DNA of 64,000 bases. Origin: JBFHRE01 sp041591895 (GTDB lineage Bacteria > Actinomycetota > Acidimicrobiia > Spongiisociales > ZC4RG35). Numbering within the stretch: the first letter of the stretch is position 1; every line of letters begins with the position of its first letter. Positions 7,652 to 15,534 of this stretch are shown here, in pieces. The DNA lies in the NCBI GenBank assembly GCA_041591895.1, contig JBFHRE010000001.1:1-64000 (forward strand), written 5' to 3'. The position numbers and the translations under genes were made by a program. The notes beneath the pieces were generated by a model. That model did no database searches and had not been told where the DNA came from. It was given only the letters and a program-made list of their open reading frames with translations.

Positions 7652-9961
7652 TCAGCGTTTTCTGAGGCGCTGCGGCACCATCCACGAAACGATGCGCTGG
7701 GCGCGGTCGCCCCGGGTGGAAACCGACCCGTCGGCCCTGGCAAAGGCCTCCCGCCGGTCGCCCCGAATCGCGCCCTCCGACACCGCCGCGGTGACCATCG
7801 ATGCGAGCGGACGGAAGTCATCGCCGAGGCGATCGGCAAGCTCGAGGGGCGACTGGTGCGCGAGGATCTCCTCGCCGAGTCCGGCCAGCCGCACCGTGAT
7901 CTCCTCCCAGGCCGCCAGCACATCTCCCTCCCTGATCTTCTTCAGGCGCCGTCGCCGAGCCAGCCAGCGGGCCGCCGGGTAGGCGAGGATCAGCGCCGCC
8001 AGGGCCGGCACCCACCACGTCCACCCCGGCAAACGGAATTCGGGGTTGAAGGCCTCGCTCGACCCCGGGTTCAGATTCCTCAGGTCCTCCTCCGGCAGGT
8101 TGAACCGGTCCGGCAGAGTCGGCTGGTTGGGGTTTTGCACTCCGGTGGCGGGAGTGGGCACGAACGCACTCGGGTCGAAGTCGATCTCGGACTCGACCAA
8201 AGAAGGGTTGATGCCGTCCGACCGCGGTGTCGGGTCGAAGCGGACCCAACCTTGGGTGTCTATCCACAGTTCTACCCAGGCATGGGCGTTGCGTTCGCGG
8301 ACAACGACCACTTCGGTTCCATCGGGCTGGGTGGTCAACGTGCCGGGAGTGAACCCGAGCACAACCCGCGAGGGAATGTTCACCGTTCGCGCCATGACGG
8401 CCATGGCGGTGGCGAACTGCTCGCAATATCCGGTTCGGTAGTTCGTGCTGGAAGGATCCGTCAGCCAGTCCTCGAGATCCAGGGCCGAGTGACCGGTTGA
8501 GACGTCGGCGGAGTAGGTGAACCGATCCGAGTCGCGGAAGAACTGTTCCAGCAGCAGTCCACGTTCGAATGGAGTCGAACCGGCGACGGTGATCTGTCGT
8601 GTCAGTTGAAGGATCCCATTCGGTGTCCGCTCCGGAAGAGCGACGAACCGCTCGCGCTCGGTCAGAGACCGCACGGGGAGGCGACGGTCGGCAGGCTCCA
8701 GGCCGGTGGCGTCGCGGCGGGCTGCCTCGGCGAAAATGGGGGTCAGGTTCCCGTTGCTGCTCGCCATCGCGGCGATGTCGGGCTGGGGAATGTCTGCCTG
8801 GAATTCGTATTCCCAGTCGGGGCGGAGCGAGAGGTCGAGCCGGATCGTCCCATCTGCCCGCACGAGGAACCCCTCCTGGATCCGTTCGACCGGCGACTCG
8901 AGTGCGCTGGGGGAGTAGAGGGCTGGAAGGATCGATCCCTTCAGCCCGGCAATCCGCACTCGCGAGCTGACCCGGACCGTGGGGCCGAAGAATTTCTGCC
9001 CGGGCTCTTCCCACCTCTGTCCGCGCTCGTAGGTCGGTACCGCCGTGGGATGCCAGTTGGTGCCGTCGAAGAAGTCGAGCGTGATCAGGTTCCAGTACAA
9101 CTCGCTCGCCGGAGGCGCCGACTGGCTCAGGGTGGCAAAGAAGACCGGTTCGTCACTCAAACTCACGACGCTCTGTCGGAGACCGACGAACGGGTTCAGG
9201 GCCGTCCCGCCGCCGTACAGCCCGCCGAGGCCCGTCGCTGCCCTCCATCGGATGGTTCCCCCGTCGGGCACGCGTTCGCCGATCGCGGCGGGCATCCCGG
9301 CCCCAACGATCGCGACCACGAGCAACGAGGCGACGGTCAGCCCCAACGAGCGGCGCGGCTTTGTCGACCCGTCGAGGCGTCCCAGTCGGCCGATGCGCCT
9401 CGAACGCCGATCGCCGATTGCAGTCACAAGTCCGGCAGTGGCGACCGCAAGGGCCACCGTCCACCAACCGGTGCTGGGGCGCCGATCGATGGTGGCCAGC
9501 TGAAGGTAGAAGACGAGGTTTGGGCCGATTGCCCAGGCGAGGTTGCGAGAGAGAAGCGCGGCGGCGGTCCAGGCCGACAGTGCCCAGACGACGACGGCGA
9601 TGATCGCGACGAGGCCAGGGACCGCCAGCACCGGGGCGGCGCCAAAACGTAGGAGTTCGAGTCCGTAACCGAGTTCCTCGGTGGCGTCGGCCGCAGTGGC
9701 TCCCGTGGGTATGACCCCACCGGCCATGGTCTGGGGCGTGACGACGGTGAGGGTCAGCCACAAGGCGCCGAGGGCGTGGAGTGCTCCAATGAAGCCGGCC
9801 GGCAGTTTCAACCCGTGTCCGATGGCAGCCAGTGCGGTCCCGGCGAGAATCGCAACCCCCACCCACGGGTACCAATCGGTGCCCTCGACGAGGCCCGACA
9901 TGCGCAACAACGCCATCACGAGCGTCCCGACCGCGGTCAGCGCACCGGCGATTCCGACCAT
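7652..9961 (-). CDS. Membrane-anchored transglutaminase-like protein (TgpA/YebA type)
   Basis: About 769 residues: a block of membrane helices at the N-terminus (to about residue 245), a long extracytoplasmic part with a transglutaminase core, then one more membrane helix and a cytoplasmic tail of about 120 residues. The catalytic triad is readable: Cys in YCEQFATAM, His in NAHAWVEL and Asp in RFDPTPR. I chose the ATG at 9961, which has GAGG 5 nt upstream; TTG codons further up are possible. It is the last gene of a moxR-DUF58-transglutaminase operon and overlaps the DUF58 gene by 25 nt. The family is linked to the cell envelope, but no substrate is known here. Confidence 0.88.
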   Translation of the reverse strand: MVGIAGALTAVGTLVMALLRMSGLVEGTDWYPWVGVAILAGTALAAIGHGLKLPAGFIGALHALGALWLTLTVVTPQTMAGGVIPTGATAADATEELGYGLELLRFGAAPVLAVPGLVAIIAVVVWALSAWTAAALLSRNLAWAIGPNLVFYLQLATIDRRPSTGWWTVALAVATAGLVTAIGDRRSRRIGRLGRLDGSTKPRRSLGLTVASLLVVAIVGAGMPAAIGERVPDGGTIRWRAATGLGGLYGGGTALNPFVGLRQSVVSLSDEPVFFATLSQSAPPASELYWNLITLDFFDGTNWHPTAVPTYERGQRWEEPGQKFFGPTVRVSSRVRIAGLKGSILPALYSPSALESPVERIQEGFLVRADGTIRLDLSLRPDWEYEFQADIPQPDIAAMASSNGNLTPIFAEAARRDATGLEPADRRLPVRSLTERERFVALPERTPNGILQLTRQITVAGSTPFERGLLLEQFFRDSDRFTYSADVSTGHSALDLEDWLTDPSSTNYRTGYCEQFATAMAVMARTVNIPSRVVLGFTPGTLTTQPDGTEVVVVRERNAHAWVELWIDTQGWVRFDPTPRSDGINPSLVESEIDFDPSAFVPTPATGVQNPNQPTLPDRFNLPEEDLRNLNPGSSEAFNPEFRLPGWTWWVPALAALILAYPAARWLARRRRLKKIREGDVLAAWEEITVRLAGLGEEILAHQSPLELADRLGDDFRPLASMVTAAVSEGAIRGDRREAFARADGSVSTRGDRAQRIVSWMVPQRLRKR

Positions 9962-11112
9962 GTCATCCTCGTAGCCGTCGCCCAACCCTCCGCCCAACTC
10001 TCACCCGGAGCTCGCTCGATCGTGCTGACCCCCGCCCGGTGCATCCCGGCCGAAGACGCCGATGACGTCTCAGATGCACATAGAACGACCGCGGTCCCGT
10101 AGTCCTGTGCGAGGAGTCGAGAGACATCTGCGATCTCCGCGTCAGGCGTGCCGGTGATCAAGAGCAACGACCCGCCGCCGCCCCGCTGGCGGACCCGGGA
10201 GGCGACCGATCGAAGGTCGAGTCGGGTGTCTACCTTGGCGAGTGCCAGTTGCTCCATCACCGCGGCCGTGTGGTGGCTGGGAATCGGATCGGTCCCGCCG
10301 GCCCACACCAAGGCGTCGTAGCCGCCCTTGGCGAAGTGGACGACGACCGAAGCGGCGCCGCGTACCGCGTGCTCGAAGCATGCCGGGTTCTGATAGACCC
10401 GCCTCCGCAGGTCGAGCATGATCAGAGCCCGCTGTTGCCAGGGAGTCTCAAGCTGCCTGATCAGCAACGAATCACGCTTGGCGGAGGATGGCCAGTGGAT
10501 GAACCGAAGGTCATCTCCCTCTACATATTCGCGAAGGGTGTAGAAATCCTCTCCTCCCCGGTTCGAGAACTCCGGCTTGGAGGCCTGGGTCGATGGGTCC
10601 ATTCCTCTGGCGAGGGGAAAGCCGAGGAGTTCCTCCACGGCGGGATATACGACGAGCCGGTCGGATCCCTCGGACGCCACTCTGTTGACCACCAGCCGGG
10701 CTGGATCCGCAACTTCGATCTCGGCGGGTCCCACCGGGTAGACACCGCGTGGACGGCACACGATCCGGTACGTGCCGAGCACCGTCTCGCGACGCCGAAT
10801 GGTTCCGGCTCCGAACTCGGCCGACCCCATGGTTCCGACCACGTCCGAGACCGTCACGTTGAACAGCGAGGTGCGGCCTCGATTGGTGACCCGAGCCCGC
10901 ACTTCTGCGGTGTCTCCCTCGTGGACGAGGGCAGGCAAGAGCTGGCGTACAACTTCGACATCTGGACGCGTGGTCTTTGCCAGCACCCAGGCGATTGCAA
11001 CTGCGGCCAGGAGAACCGATCCGGCGACGAGGAGTTCCACCTCACCGAGAAGGACCCAGAGCGTCACCGCTGCGACTCCCGCACCGGTGACGCCCCAGCC
11101 CCGCTCTGTCAT
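9937..11112 (-). CDS. DUF58 domain protein
   Basis: The 391-residue protein has two N-terminal membrane helices (about residues 8-45) and a C-terminal DUF58 domain with the family signature GEDFYTLREYVEGDD...IHWPSSAK. This domain resembles a von Willebrand A fold. DUF58 proteins are typically encoded next to MoxR ATPases, and that is the case here: the start overlaps the MoxR stop by 4 nt and the end overlaps the transglutaminase gene. A role with MoxR in assembling or activating an envelope complex is inferred from context only. Confidence 0.9.
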   Translation of the reverse strand: MTERGWGVTGAGVAAVTLWVLLGEVELLVAGSVLLAAVAIAWVLAKTTRPDVEVVRQLLPALVHEGDTAEVRARVTNRGRTSLFNVTVSDVVGTMGSAEFGAGTIRRRETVLGTYRIVCRPRGVYPVGPAEIEVADPARLVVNRVASEGSDRLVVYPAVEELLGFPLARGMDPSTQASKPEFSNRGGEDFYTLREYVEGDDLRFIHWPSSAKRDSLLIRQLETPWQQRALIMLDLRRRVYQNPACFEHAVRGAASVVVHFAKGGYDALVWAGGTDPIPSHHTAAVMEQLALAKVDTRLDLRSVASRVRQRGGGGSLLLITGTPDAEIADVSRLLAQDYGTAVVLCASETSSASSAGMHRAGVSTIERAPGESWAEGWATATRMTWSESPVR

Positions 11113-12086
11113 GTGGCGACCTTGGTCGCTCCCGGGACCCTGAGCGATGACAGGACGGAATCGACCACCTCTTGGATTCGCGTGCCTCTCATCTGGGCTT
11201 CCGGTCGTAGGGCCATCCGGTGCTCGAGCACGGGCAAGGCGAGGATCTTCACGTCATCGACGGTCACGAACTCGCGGCCGAGTGACACGGCCCTGGCTCG
11301 GGACAGGCGCTGGAGGTAGAGCGCCGCCCGGGGGGATCCCCCGAGCATCACCTCGCCGTGCTCCCTGGTCCGACCGACCAGGTCGATGATGTACTCCTTG
11401 ACAGAACCGGCCACGTGGACCCGTTTTGCGACCTCAACCATCGCGTGTAGGTCCTCCACGTCGATCACGGGCTCGAGGTCGAGGAATGTGGAGCGCACAC
11501 CATGTGTGTCCAGCATCTCGAGTTCCTTGTCTCGGGACGGGTACCCGATCCGGACTCTCATCATGAAACGGTCGAGTTGGGCCTCGGGGAGCGGGTAGGT
11601 GCCCTCGTGCTCGATGGGGTTTTGAGTGGCGATCACCATGAACGGATCAGGAAGAGGCCGGGTGACGCCATCGACAGTGATCTGTCTCTCCTCCATCGCC
11701 TCGAGCAGCGCCGCCTGGGTCTTTGGTGAGGCCCGGTTGATCTCGTCGCCGAGGACGACGTTGGCGGCGATCGGGCCCTGCTTGTAGACGAACTCGCTTC
11801 GGCCTCGATCCCAGATCGAGACCCCGGTCACGTCGGATGGGAGGAGATCCGGTGTGAACTGAATACGGTTGAACGAACAGTTGATCGAACGGGAAAGCGA
11901 CTTCGCCAGCAACGTCTTGCCCACGCCGGGCACATCCTCGATCAGAACGTGCCCTTCGGCGATCAGGCACAGGAGTAGAGACTCGATGGCATCGCGCTTG
12001 CCCTGGATTACTTGCTCGACGTTGGTTGCCACTGCGGCGAACCGGTCACGGAACCATGAGACATGTTGTTCTTCCAGTTCGCGCAA
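11109..12086 (-). CDS. MoxR-family AAA+ ATPase
   Basis: The 325-residue AAA+ ATPase has Walker A in EDVPGVGKTLLAKS, Walker B in VVLGDEINRASPKTQ, sensor 1 in VIATQNPIEHEGTYPLPEAQLDRF and an arginine-rich C-terminal lid (the listed motifs are in order). MoxR proteins act as chaperone-like partners of von Willebrand A-type proteins. The start is a TTG at 12086 with GAGGAG about 7 nt upstream; a later ATG lies inside the domain. It is the first gene of the operon and has a TAGAGT -10 box upstream. Confidence 0.93.
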   Translation of the reverse strand: MRELEEQHVSWFRDRFAAVATNVEQVIQGKRDAIESLLLCLIAEGHVLIEDVPGVGKTLLAKSLSRSINCSFNRIQFTPDLLPSDVTGVSIWDRGRSEFVYKQGPIAANVVLGDEINRASPKTQAALLEAMEERQITVDGVTRPLPDPFMVIATQNPIEHEGTYPLPEAQLDRFMMRVRIGYPSRDKELEMLDTHGVRSTFLDLEPVIDVEDLHAMVEVAKRVHVAGSVKEYIIDLVGRTREHGEVMLGGSPRAALYLQRLSRARAVSLGREFVTVDDVKILALPVLEHRMALRPEAQMRGTRIQEVVDSVLSSLRVPGATKVAT

Positions 12087-12117
12087 TCTCGCTCCTCGTC
12101 GTTCCGATTTCGGGCAA

Positions 12118-12123
12118 CTCTAC
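12118..12123 (-). promoter_or_regulatory. Candidate -10 box of the moxR operon
   Basis: TAGAGT on the minus strand lies 31 nt before the TTG start. Unlike most genes here this one would have a short leader, which carries a GAGGAG ribosome-binding site. Confidence 0.4.
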
Positions 12124-12242
12124 CCCTGGTGCGCGAATATCAACCCGGTAACCTGGGGTTGGTTCCCGTCGCTGACGGGACAAGTGGGCGGAACCCGGGT
12201 CGACGTTGAACACGACCTGGAGAAGATGGGAGTGCAGGGCTG

Positions 12243-12452
12243 ATGGGATCCTCTCTGAGCTGGGTCAAGCTCGGTGGTGAGGCTGTTCGCGCCGGATGGG
12301 CGTCTCGAAAGCGTGGTTCACTGATGCCGTCGAGGCCATACGTCCGTTGGCGAGTCGGCACCGCATACGGGGATCCCGATCGCCGTCCCGAAATGGAGGA
12401 TGTCGCAGCCTTTCTCGGCTGGAGACGTCGGCAGCGGCGGGTAGCTCGATGA
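12243..12452 (+). CDS. Small basic protein, function unknown
   Basis: A 69-residue protein with 17 Arg or Lys residues. A central block RPYVRWRVGTAYGDP and a C-terminal block FLGWRRRQRR look constrained rather than random. Its stop overlaps the ATG of the next gene as ATGA, the same coupling seen across the window, which is the best argument that it is real. An internal ATG at 12324 is an alternative start. I do not recognise a named family. Confidence 0.55.
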   Translation: MGSSLSWVKLGGEAVRAGWASRKRGSLMPSRPYVRWRVGTAYGDPDRRPEMEDVAAFLGWRRRQRRVAR

Positions 12453-13015
12453 ACTCTGGTCTCGAGCAGCGTCTGCGAACCGTTCCCGGGGTTTCGGGCA
12501 TCCGCATCGATCTCGGGCGCGACGGCCTCGAAGGCATCCACGTCAGCGTGGATGAAGGCAGCGACGAATCGGTGATTCTCGAAGAAATTCGCCGGATCCT
12601 GGTGGCCTACGGACTCAGGTCACGGACCGAATCCGGATGGTCTGCGGCGGAAGAGATCGCACTTCCCTCTAGCGTGTGGCTGGGAGAGGTGTCGGGTCGC
12701 GCCGCCGCCCGGCTGCGCTACTCCCATGGGGTATTCGAAGGGTTCGGACCCCTCAACTGGGATGGGGCAGTCCAAGCGTGCACGGAGGCAATCGCCCAGG
12801 CCACCGGCCGCGCCATTCCCGAAGCGGCGCGTGCCTTGAGGGAAGTGGTGGACGACTCCCAGCTCGTGGTCTGTGTACTGCGGTCGGCCGGGATCAAGGC
12901 CGCGAGTGTGGCGATCGCCGACAAGGACGGGCTAGCCCGGGCTTTGGTCCGGGCGGTGACGATGGCGATGGACGATCTGCATTATCAGCTGTCCGTGGAT
13001 GTAGGCGACCAGTAG
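12449..13015 (+). CDS. Conserved-looking protein of unknown function
   Basis: The 188-residue protein has no membrane segment. Residues 1-55 look like a small alpha/beta unit (IRIDLGRDGLEGIHVSVDEG), and residues about 75-185 form a second alpha/beta domain that starts at LGEVSGRAAARLRYSHGVFEG. The frame is open from 12296, but the ATG at 12449 overlaps the stop of the small upstream gene and gives a sensible N-terminus. No catalytic motif is visible and I do not assign a function. An HNH nuclease gene follows after 22 nt. Confidence 0.75.
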   Translation: MNSGLEQRLRTVPGVSGIRIDLGRDGLEGIHVSVDEGSDESVILEEIRRILVAYGLRSRTESGWSAAEEIALPSSVWLGEVSGRAAARLRYSHGVFEGFGPLNWDGAVQACTEAIAQATGRAIPEAARALREVVDDSQLVVCVLRSAGIKAASVAIADKDGLARALVRAVTMAMDDLHYQLSVDVGDQ

Positions 13016-13037
13016 TCTGACGCCGACTGGAGTCGGT

Positions 13038-13541
13038 GTGTCAGGAGCCCTGGTACTCAACGCGAGTTTCGAGCCGCTCTCGGTGGTCAATGCCCGCCGG
13101 GCAGTGGTGCTCGTCCTTCGCGGCCGGGCGATCACAGTCGAGGCGAGATCCGAGGTGTGGCATGCCGAGCGTTCATCGCTCGAGGTCCCTTCGGTCGTTC
13201 GCCTCACAACCTATGTTCGAGTTCCTCACCACCGGCCGACGCCTGTGACCCGACGGGCGGTCTTCGGCCGGGACGAGTTCCGGTGCCAGTACTGCCATGG
13301 AGCGGCCGAGAGCATCGATCACGTGGTCCCGAGATCGAGGGGTGGCCAGCACTCCTGGGACAACGTCGTGGCGTGTTGCAGGCGCTGCAATGCCCGCAAG
13401 GGCGATCGCCTGCCGGAGGAAGCCGGGTTCAGTCTCGCCCGCCGGCCCAGAGCTCCCGCCTTTCATTCCTGGGTGTACACGAGTTCGGGGTACGCAATGG
13501 ATCCGACCTGGCATCCGTACCTGATGCTGGAGACCGCCTGA
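13038..13541 (+). CDS. HNH endonuclease family protein
   Basis: The 167-residue protein has an HNH domain in its second half: two zinc-binding pairs (CQYCHG and CCRRCNARKGDR) with the catalytic-type SIDHVVPRSRGG between them. The N-terminal 70 residues (VLNASFEPLSVVNARRA) are typical of a widespread chromosomal HNH family in actinomycetes, not of homing endonucleases. The start is GTG at 13038 with GGAG upstream. The biological target is not known. Confidence 0.9.
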   Translation: MSGALVLNASFEPLSVVNARRAVVLVLRGRAITVEARSEVWHAERSSLEVPSVVRLTTYVRVPHHRPTPVTRRAVFGRDEFRCQYCHGAAESIDHVVPRSRGGQHSWDNVVACCRRCNARKGDRLPEEAGFSLARRPRAPAFHSWVYTSSGYAMDPTWHPYLMLETA

Positions 13542-13668
13542 CCCGTCACGCGTCTTGCGTCCTCCGTACCGGTCGATCTGTCAGTTTCCGACATCTTCCC
13601 GGCAGATGCGATAGCTTCTGCCTCGCTGTCCGGCACAGGAACCGGTCCAAGTTCGGTGGAGGTCGAGG

Positions 13669-14751
13669 GTGGCTGCGACCGAAGAAGGTCTCTTGCTCAT
13701 TGCCGACATCTCGGGTTACACCGGTTTCCTCAGGGACTCGGAACTGGAGCACGCCCAGGACACCCTGACATCGCTTCTGTCGCTGCTCATCGACCACACG
13801 CGACCGCCGCTGAAGATCTCCCGGCTCGCTGGCGACGCCGTCATCAGCTACCTGCCCGACTCCGAGGCGGTCGAGCCCCAGACCTTCCTCGAGATGATCG
13901 ACGCTGCGTATGTCGCATTCAGGCGGGCGATCGAGCTGATGGTCCTCAACACCGATTGCCAATGCAATGCGTGCCGGAACATCGGAACGCTGGATCTCAA
14001 GTTCTTCGTTCATCGCGGTGTCTTCGGAATCCAACACCTCGGACCGCACGACGAGTTGGTCGGTTCCGACGTCAACGTGATTCATCGACTGACCAAGAAC
14101 CACATCGTCGAAGCGTGTGGCTTCTCGGCTTACGTCGCCCTGACGTCCCGAGCTGCCGAGCGCCTGCTTCCCCCGGCCGTTGCCTGGGGGTGCGACCACG
14201 TCGAGAGCTATCCCGATGTCGGTGACATCCGGGTGTGGGTCAGAGACATGACGCCGGTGTGGATCACCCGACGGGACGCTCTGCGGGTCGACTTGGACGT
14301 TCCTGGTGTCCTCTTCTCCGTCGAGGCGGTGGTTTCGCTCCCTCCGGAACGGGTATGGGATGCCTTCGTGGTTGCTGACCGTTTCAACGTGCTCGCCGGT
14401 GGCACGAAGACGACGATCACCGACCTCGAGTCGTCTGGCCGTGTGGGGGTGGGTTCGATCTACCGCTGCTACCACGGCGAGATGGTCATGCCGCAGGTGG
14501 TGCTGGAGTGGACGCCATTCGAGCGAATCGTCGTCCGGCTCGAGGCGCCGGTCGAGACTGGTGAGACGTTCATCTTCGTCGAATACCGCCTGTCTCCGCA
14601 CGGTGATGGCACGACAATCACCCAGACTCTCTCCCGGGCGGTCGGACCACCGGGCGGCGCGGTCGCGGCAAACGAGATGTTCCTCGAAATGGGACCTGCG
14701 GCGCAGGCAGACATGGATGCATTCGCCCGCTCTCTGACGGCCGCCGGCTGA
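13669..14751 (+). CDS. DUF2652 (cyclase-like) and SRPBCC fusion protein
   Basis: The 360-residue protein joins two domains. Residues about 1-190 match the DUF2652 type, related to class III nucleotidyl cyclases: two metal-site-like Asp residues are present in IADISGYTGF and RLAGDAVISY. A Cys cluster (DCQCNACRN, about residues 100-108) is inserted and could bind metal. Residues about 205-355 look like an SRPBCC/polyketide cyclase-type ligand-binding fold (VSLPPERVWDAFVVADRFN). The GTG start has GGAGG upstream. Cyclase activity is not assured because the substrate-specifying residues are not recognisable. Confidence 0.75.
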   Translation: MAATEEGLLLIADISGYTGFLRDSELEHAQDTLTSLLSLLIDHTRPPLKISRLAGDAVISYLPDSEAVEPQTFLEMIDAAYVAFRRAIELMVLNTDCQCNACRNIGTLDLKFFVHRGVFGIQHLGPHDELVGSDVNVIHRLTKNHIVEACGFSAYVALTSRAAERLLPPAVAWGCDHVESYPDVGDIRVWVRDMTPVWITRRDALRVDLDVPGVLFSVEAVVSLPPERVWDAFVVADRFNVLAGGTKTTITDLESSGRVGVGSIYRCYHGEMVMPQVVLEWTPFERIVVRLEAPVETGETFIFVEYRLSPHGDGTTITQTLSRAVGPPGGAVAANEMFLEMGPAAQADMDAFARSLTAAG

Positions 14752-14904
14752 TCCGTCCGTCATCCGTCATTCATCTTCCGTCAAGCGTCGCCGGTGGCGC
14801 GTCCTCCGATCAGCTCCCGATCGGACCCTCAACGCCGTTCTGCGGTTGACGGTCGACGCATGACGGGGGACGGCTCTGGGTCTCGAGGCCCAATCTGGCG
14901 TTGT
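14752..14904. other. Noncoding stretch with iterated CGTC words
   Basis: Right after the DUF2652 gene the DNA repeats the word CCGTC or TCGTC-like units (CCGTCCGTCATCCGTCATTC, then TTCCGTCAAGCGTC). No gene is evident. It leads into the mraZ promoter region. Confidence 0.4.
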
Positions 14905-14949
14905 GTGGCGCGAAATGGAAGATTTGTGCTTGTAAGTGGCGCGAAGTGG
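14905..14949 (+). promoter_or_regulatory. Candidate MraZ-binding boxes upstream of mraZ
   Basis: Two copies of GTGGCGCGAA, each followed by (A/G)TGG, start at 14905 and 14936. The TGG triplets fall at 14906, 14916, 14937 and 14947, so they are about one helical turn apart, with a weaker TGT/TGC between them. MraZ of other bacteria binds direct TGG-containing repeats spaced about 10 bp upstream of its own gene. The boxes overlap the -35 and spacer of the promoter, which fits autorepression. Confidence 0.65.
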
Positions 14950-14957
14950 GTTATAGT
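14930..14957 (+). promoter_or_regulatory. Promoter of the dcw operon
   Basis: A -35 TTGTAA (14930-14935) and a -10 TATAGT (14952-14957) are separated by 16 bp. Transcription would begin near 14964, giving a leader of about 40 nt before the mraZ GTG. This is the clearest sigma-70-type promoter in the window. Confidence 0.7.
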
Positions 14958-15004
14958 CGCTTCCGGAGGACAGCAGAACCAGTGACAGGCAGGACTGATC
15001 GATC

Positions 15005-15418
15005 GTGTTGGTCGGAGAGGACTTCCACAGACTCGATGGGAAAGGACGGGTGGTCATGCCCGCCAAGTACCGCGAGGAACTCAATCCGGGTTGTGTCGTC
15101 ACCAAAGGAAGGGACGGCCAGCTCGTGATCTACACCAAGGCGGCGTTCGACCGCAAGGGTGACGAGGTGGACGCACTCCCCGACACTCCCGACAACCGGG
15201 CGCTGGCTCGCGTGTTCTTCGGAGGCGCCGAGATGCAGGAACCGGACAACGCCGGTCGCATCCTGATCAATCCGGAGCACCGGGCATACGCCGCGCTCGC
15301 AACCGGTGAAGAGGTGGCGTTGGTCGGAGTCCGGCGGGGGATCGAAGTCTGGAACAAGGACAAGTACCTCGAGATCCGCGAGATCGGCGAGCAGAACTAC
15401 CTGTCGCAAGGAGCGTGA
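15005..15418 (+). CDS. mraZ: Transcriptional regulator MraZ
   Basis: The 137-residue protein has the two SpoVT/AbrB-like halves of MraZ: the first opens with GEDFHRLDGKGRVVMPAKYREEL-type sequence (key part DGKGRVVMPAK, residues about 11-21), and the second has AGRILINPEHRAYAAL. MraZ is the DNA-binding regulator of the division and cell-wall cluster it heads. The start is taken as GTG at 15005, which fits the family N-terminus. TGG repeats that it could bind lie just upstream. Confidence 0.93.
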   Translation: MLVGEDFHRLDGKGRVVMPAKYREELNPGCVVTKGRDGQLVIYTKAAFDRKGDEVDALPDTPDNRALARVFFGGAEMQEPDNAGRILINPEHRAYAALATGEEVALVGVRRGIEVWNKDKYLEIREIGEQNYLSQGA

Positions 15419-15454
15419 ATACCCACAACCAGCGACGAACCCGAAGTCTGGCTC

Positions 15455-15534
15455 ATTGCCAGCCCCCCGGAACCAACGGAAGGCCCCTGACTCCGCCCGC
15501 TTCCTTTGGTATCAGCGCCCGGGGGGCTGGCAAT
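15455..15534 (+). promoter_or_regulatory. Strong hairpin covering the rsmH ribosome-binding site and start
   Basis: The arms ATTGCCAGCCCCCCGG (15455-15470) and CCGGGGGGCTGGCAAT (15519-15534) are perfectly complementary over 16 bp. Inside, CCAACGGAAG (15473-15482) pairs with CTTCCTTTGG (15500-15509) with one mismatch. The right arm contains the G-rich Shine-Dalgarno tract and the first two bases of the rsmH ATG at 15533. No U-tract follows, so translational control is more likely than termination. Confidence 0.7.

Noticed and set aside
7613..7665. Weak inverted repeat (GGTTGATCG with CGATCGACC) between the MerR gene and the transglutaminase gene.
   Set aside because: About 9 bp including a G-U pair with a 19-nt loop and no U-tract; too weak to call a terminator.
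13038..13541. HNH gene as part of a homing element or phage remnant.
   Set aside because: It belongs to a common chromosomal family, is not inside a host gene or intron, and has no phage or defence neighbours.
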